Origin: Clostridiales bacterium
GTDB lineage: Bacteria; Bacillota; Clostridia; Saccharofermentanales; Saccharofermentanaceae
Reading direction: 5' to 3'
Assembly (NCBI GenBank): GCA_017551865.1
Contig: JAFZKB010000002.1
Location: 183,430 to 247,429 of the forward strand
Length of the DNA stretch: 64,000 nucleotides
Shown here one piece after another: positions 63,042 through 64,000 of this stretch. Made by a program: the position numbers and the translations under genes. Position 1 is the first letter of the stretch, and each line of letters begins with the position of its first letter. Under the pieces are notes generated by a model. That model was not told where the DNA came from. It did no database searches and saw nothing but the letters and a program-made list of their open reading frames with translations.

Positions 63042-63743
63042 ATGAGAAAACGTGCGGTACTCTGCATTCTGCTTGTGCTCTGTATGCTCCTCCCATGCGC
63101 TTCCTGCGCCGCTATGGCGACTCAGGAGACGATCGTAAAGACCAGGATCAATCTCCTCATCGTTCTTAAGAATAACCAGATCTGTTATGCTGTCCCGCAA
63201 AACGGCTCCAACACTTCATTTTATTGTTTCAATGCGGCGGCCCAGCCGATCTTCGGTATGGATGGCAAATCGGCTACTGCGGCCGACCTGACTCCCGGTA
63301 TGCTCGTCACGCTCGAGTTTGACGGGTATGTTCTCGAGACGTATCCGGCGCAGTTTTCTGATGTTTCCGGCATCTGGGTCACAGGGGTCCGTGCCAACAG
63401 CGTGGAATTTCTGACCAATCTGATCTCCGGCATGTTCCCGTCTACCTCTCCGGAGGAAGTCGAGAGATGGCAGGTCAGTTTTGAAGGGGGCTATCAGTTC
63501 CTGAAACCGAACGAGATGCGTGCCCTCGAGTTCATCCTTCAGGAGCAGTGGACCAATTCCGGCATTAAGGTCGAACAGAATAAAGATACGAAGAAGACCG
63601 GCCACATCCTGGTCTCCGCAGAGGAAACCAGAGATGAAGATGATTCCGTTCAGCTGACGATCCGTGTCGAAAGACCGGAATCCGATCCAATCGAAAGAAA
63701 TATCAAAGTCTCGAAAAAAGACGGGAAGTGGACCATCGTATAA
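63042..63743 (+). CDS. Small exported protein, unknown
   Basis: The 233-residue protein starts with a signal peptide; LLPCASC (Cys22) could be a lipobox but its -3 residue is atypical. The mature part has two segments: a beta-rich region (residues 30-115, with DLTPGMLVTLEFDGYVLET) and a region with helices followed by a basic C-terminus. I recognise no family. AAAGGAGGAAGG gives a strong start at 63042. Downstream lie two hairpins facing opposite directions. Confidence 0.65.
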   Translation: MRKRAVLCILLVLCMLLPCASCAAMATQETIVKTRINLLIVLKNNQICYAVPQNGSNTSFYCFNAAAQPIFGMDGKSATAADLTPGMLVTLEFDGYVLETYPAQFSDVSGIWVTGVRANSVEFLTNLISGMFPSTSPEEVERWQVSFEGGYQFLKPNEMRALEFILQEQWTNSGIKVEQNKDTKKTGHILVSAEETRDEDDSVQLTIRVERPESDPIERNIKVSKKDGKWTIV

Positions 63744-63827
63744 GTCCCGATCACACATAGCGATCTTACAATTTGCATTCTGTAAGGGAAACGGACATTT
63801 CTAGTTCCCACATCTTTGATGCAAGAC

Positions 63828-63860
63828 AAAAAAAGAGCTGCCTTCTTACGAAGACAGCTC
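63828..63860 (-). terminator. Terminator for a minus-strand gene beyond the window
   Basis: On the minus strand GAGCTGTCTTC and GAAGGCAGCTC (one mismatch) flank GTAA, followed by a T7 run. No minus-strand gene is visible up to 64000. Confidence 0.7.
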
Positions 63861-63872
63861 CTTTAGTACCAT

Positions 63873-63921
63873 AAAAGTGTAATTGTTAGAGAGTAATTAA
63901 CTCTGACAGTTGCACTTTTTT
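63873..63921 (+). terminator. Plus-strand terminator
   Basis: Arms of 19 nt (63873-63891 and 63901-63919) with T6 after them. The three imperfect positions are G-U pairs in the + transcript but A-C mismatches in the - transcript, so it functions on the + strand, probably for the small exported protein gene. Confidence 0.8.
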
Positions 63922-64000
63922 CTTATAATATGGGGAGTAATTGGCCTGACGTACAGCCCCTTGGATCAAGCATCCGCACAAAAAACAGTCAGCCAATCCC

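Noticed and set aside
42085..63940. Shared 12-mer ATATGGGGAGTA near 42090 and 63930
   Set aside because: In 64 kb on both strands many 12-mers are shared by chance; the surroundings do not align.

Overview
The window looks like the chromosome of a saccharolytic Bacillota bacterium, most likely a gut or rumen Clostridia member of moderate GC content. The evidence is a CtsR-McsA-McsB-ClpC operon with a textbook CtsR box, strong AGGAGG-type ribosome sites, -35/-10 promoters with 16-18 nt spacers, many T/E-rich lipoproteins, an MnmM-type methyltransferase, and secreted or surface carbohydrate enzymes (GH5, GH43). Genus cannot be fixed from the sequence alone.

Layout. 1-1.1 kb: polyamine genes on the minus strand (speD and the start of an Orn/Lys/Arg decarboxylase). 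1.2-7.2 kb: a secreted NlpC/P60-like protein, a propeller plus solute-binding lipoprotein, cysK and a T/E-linker lipoprotein. 7.2-10 kb (minus): maf, nadC, nadB, without nadA. 10.2-13.9 kb: a repeat-bearing membrane protein, a hemolysin-III/PAQR protein and an M1 peptidase lipoprotein. 14-15.6 kb: a membrane-anchored foldase-like protein. 15.7-23.4 kb: rpoB-rpoC with its own promoter and terminator. 23.4-25.1 kb: an SH3/NlpC/P60 hydrolase. 25.1-25.7 kb: a non-coding repeat array. 25.7-31.1 kb: a GlsB-type membrane protein and ctsR-mcsA-mcsB-clpC. 31.2-35.4 kb: an AraC/GyrI regulator, surE, a DUF4130 protein and a MATE exporter. 35.6-40.8 kb: an operon of a divergent shikimate-kinase-like protein, an ArsR repressor, mnmM, a GH43 enzyme and a metallophosphoesterase-transglutaminase fusion. 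40.8-41.2 kb: a second repeat array. 41.3-47.1 kb: a VWA protein and two more propeller/SBP lipoproteins. 47.2-53.9 kb: a compact aromatic operon, tyrA, aroE-aroK (fused), aroB, aroA, aroC and aroQ-chorismate mutase (fused). 53.9-58.2 kb: a membrane-anchored GH5 cellulase with a long cytoplasmic-looking tail, and a VanZ-like protein. 58.2-62.9 kb (minus): an SDR, two paralogous amidases, a sirtuin, tRNA-Thr and tRNA-Gly. 63-63.7 kb: a small exported protein.

The aromatic operon covers dehydroquinate synthase through chorismate, plus chorismate mutase and prephenate dehydrogenase; DAHP synthase and prephenate dehydratase are not present here. The surface proteins (GH5, lipoproteins, amidases, NlpC/P60) recur with low-complexity linkers, suggesting a thick decorated envelope.

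The most unusual signals are two intergenic arrays at 25.23-25.53 kb and 40.85-41.15 kb. Each consists of short words in alternating direct and inverted orientation with an exact period (63 bp and 53 bp), but the two arrays use unrelated words. I do not recognise them as any known repeat class.
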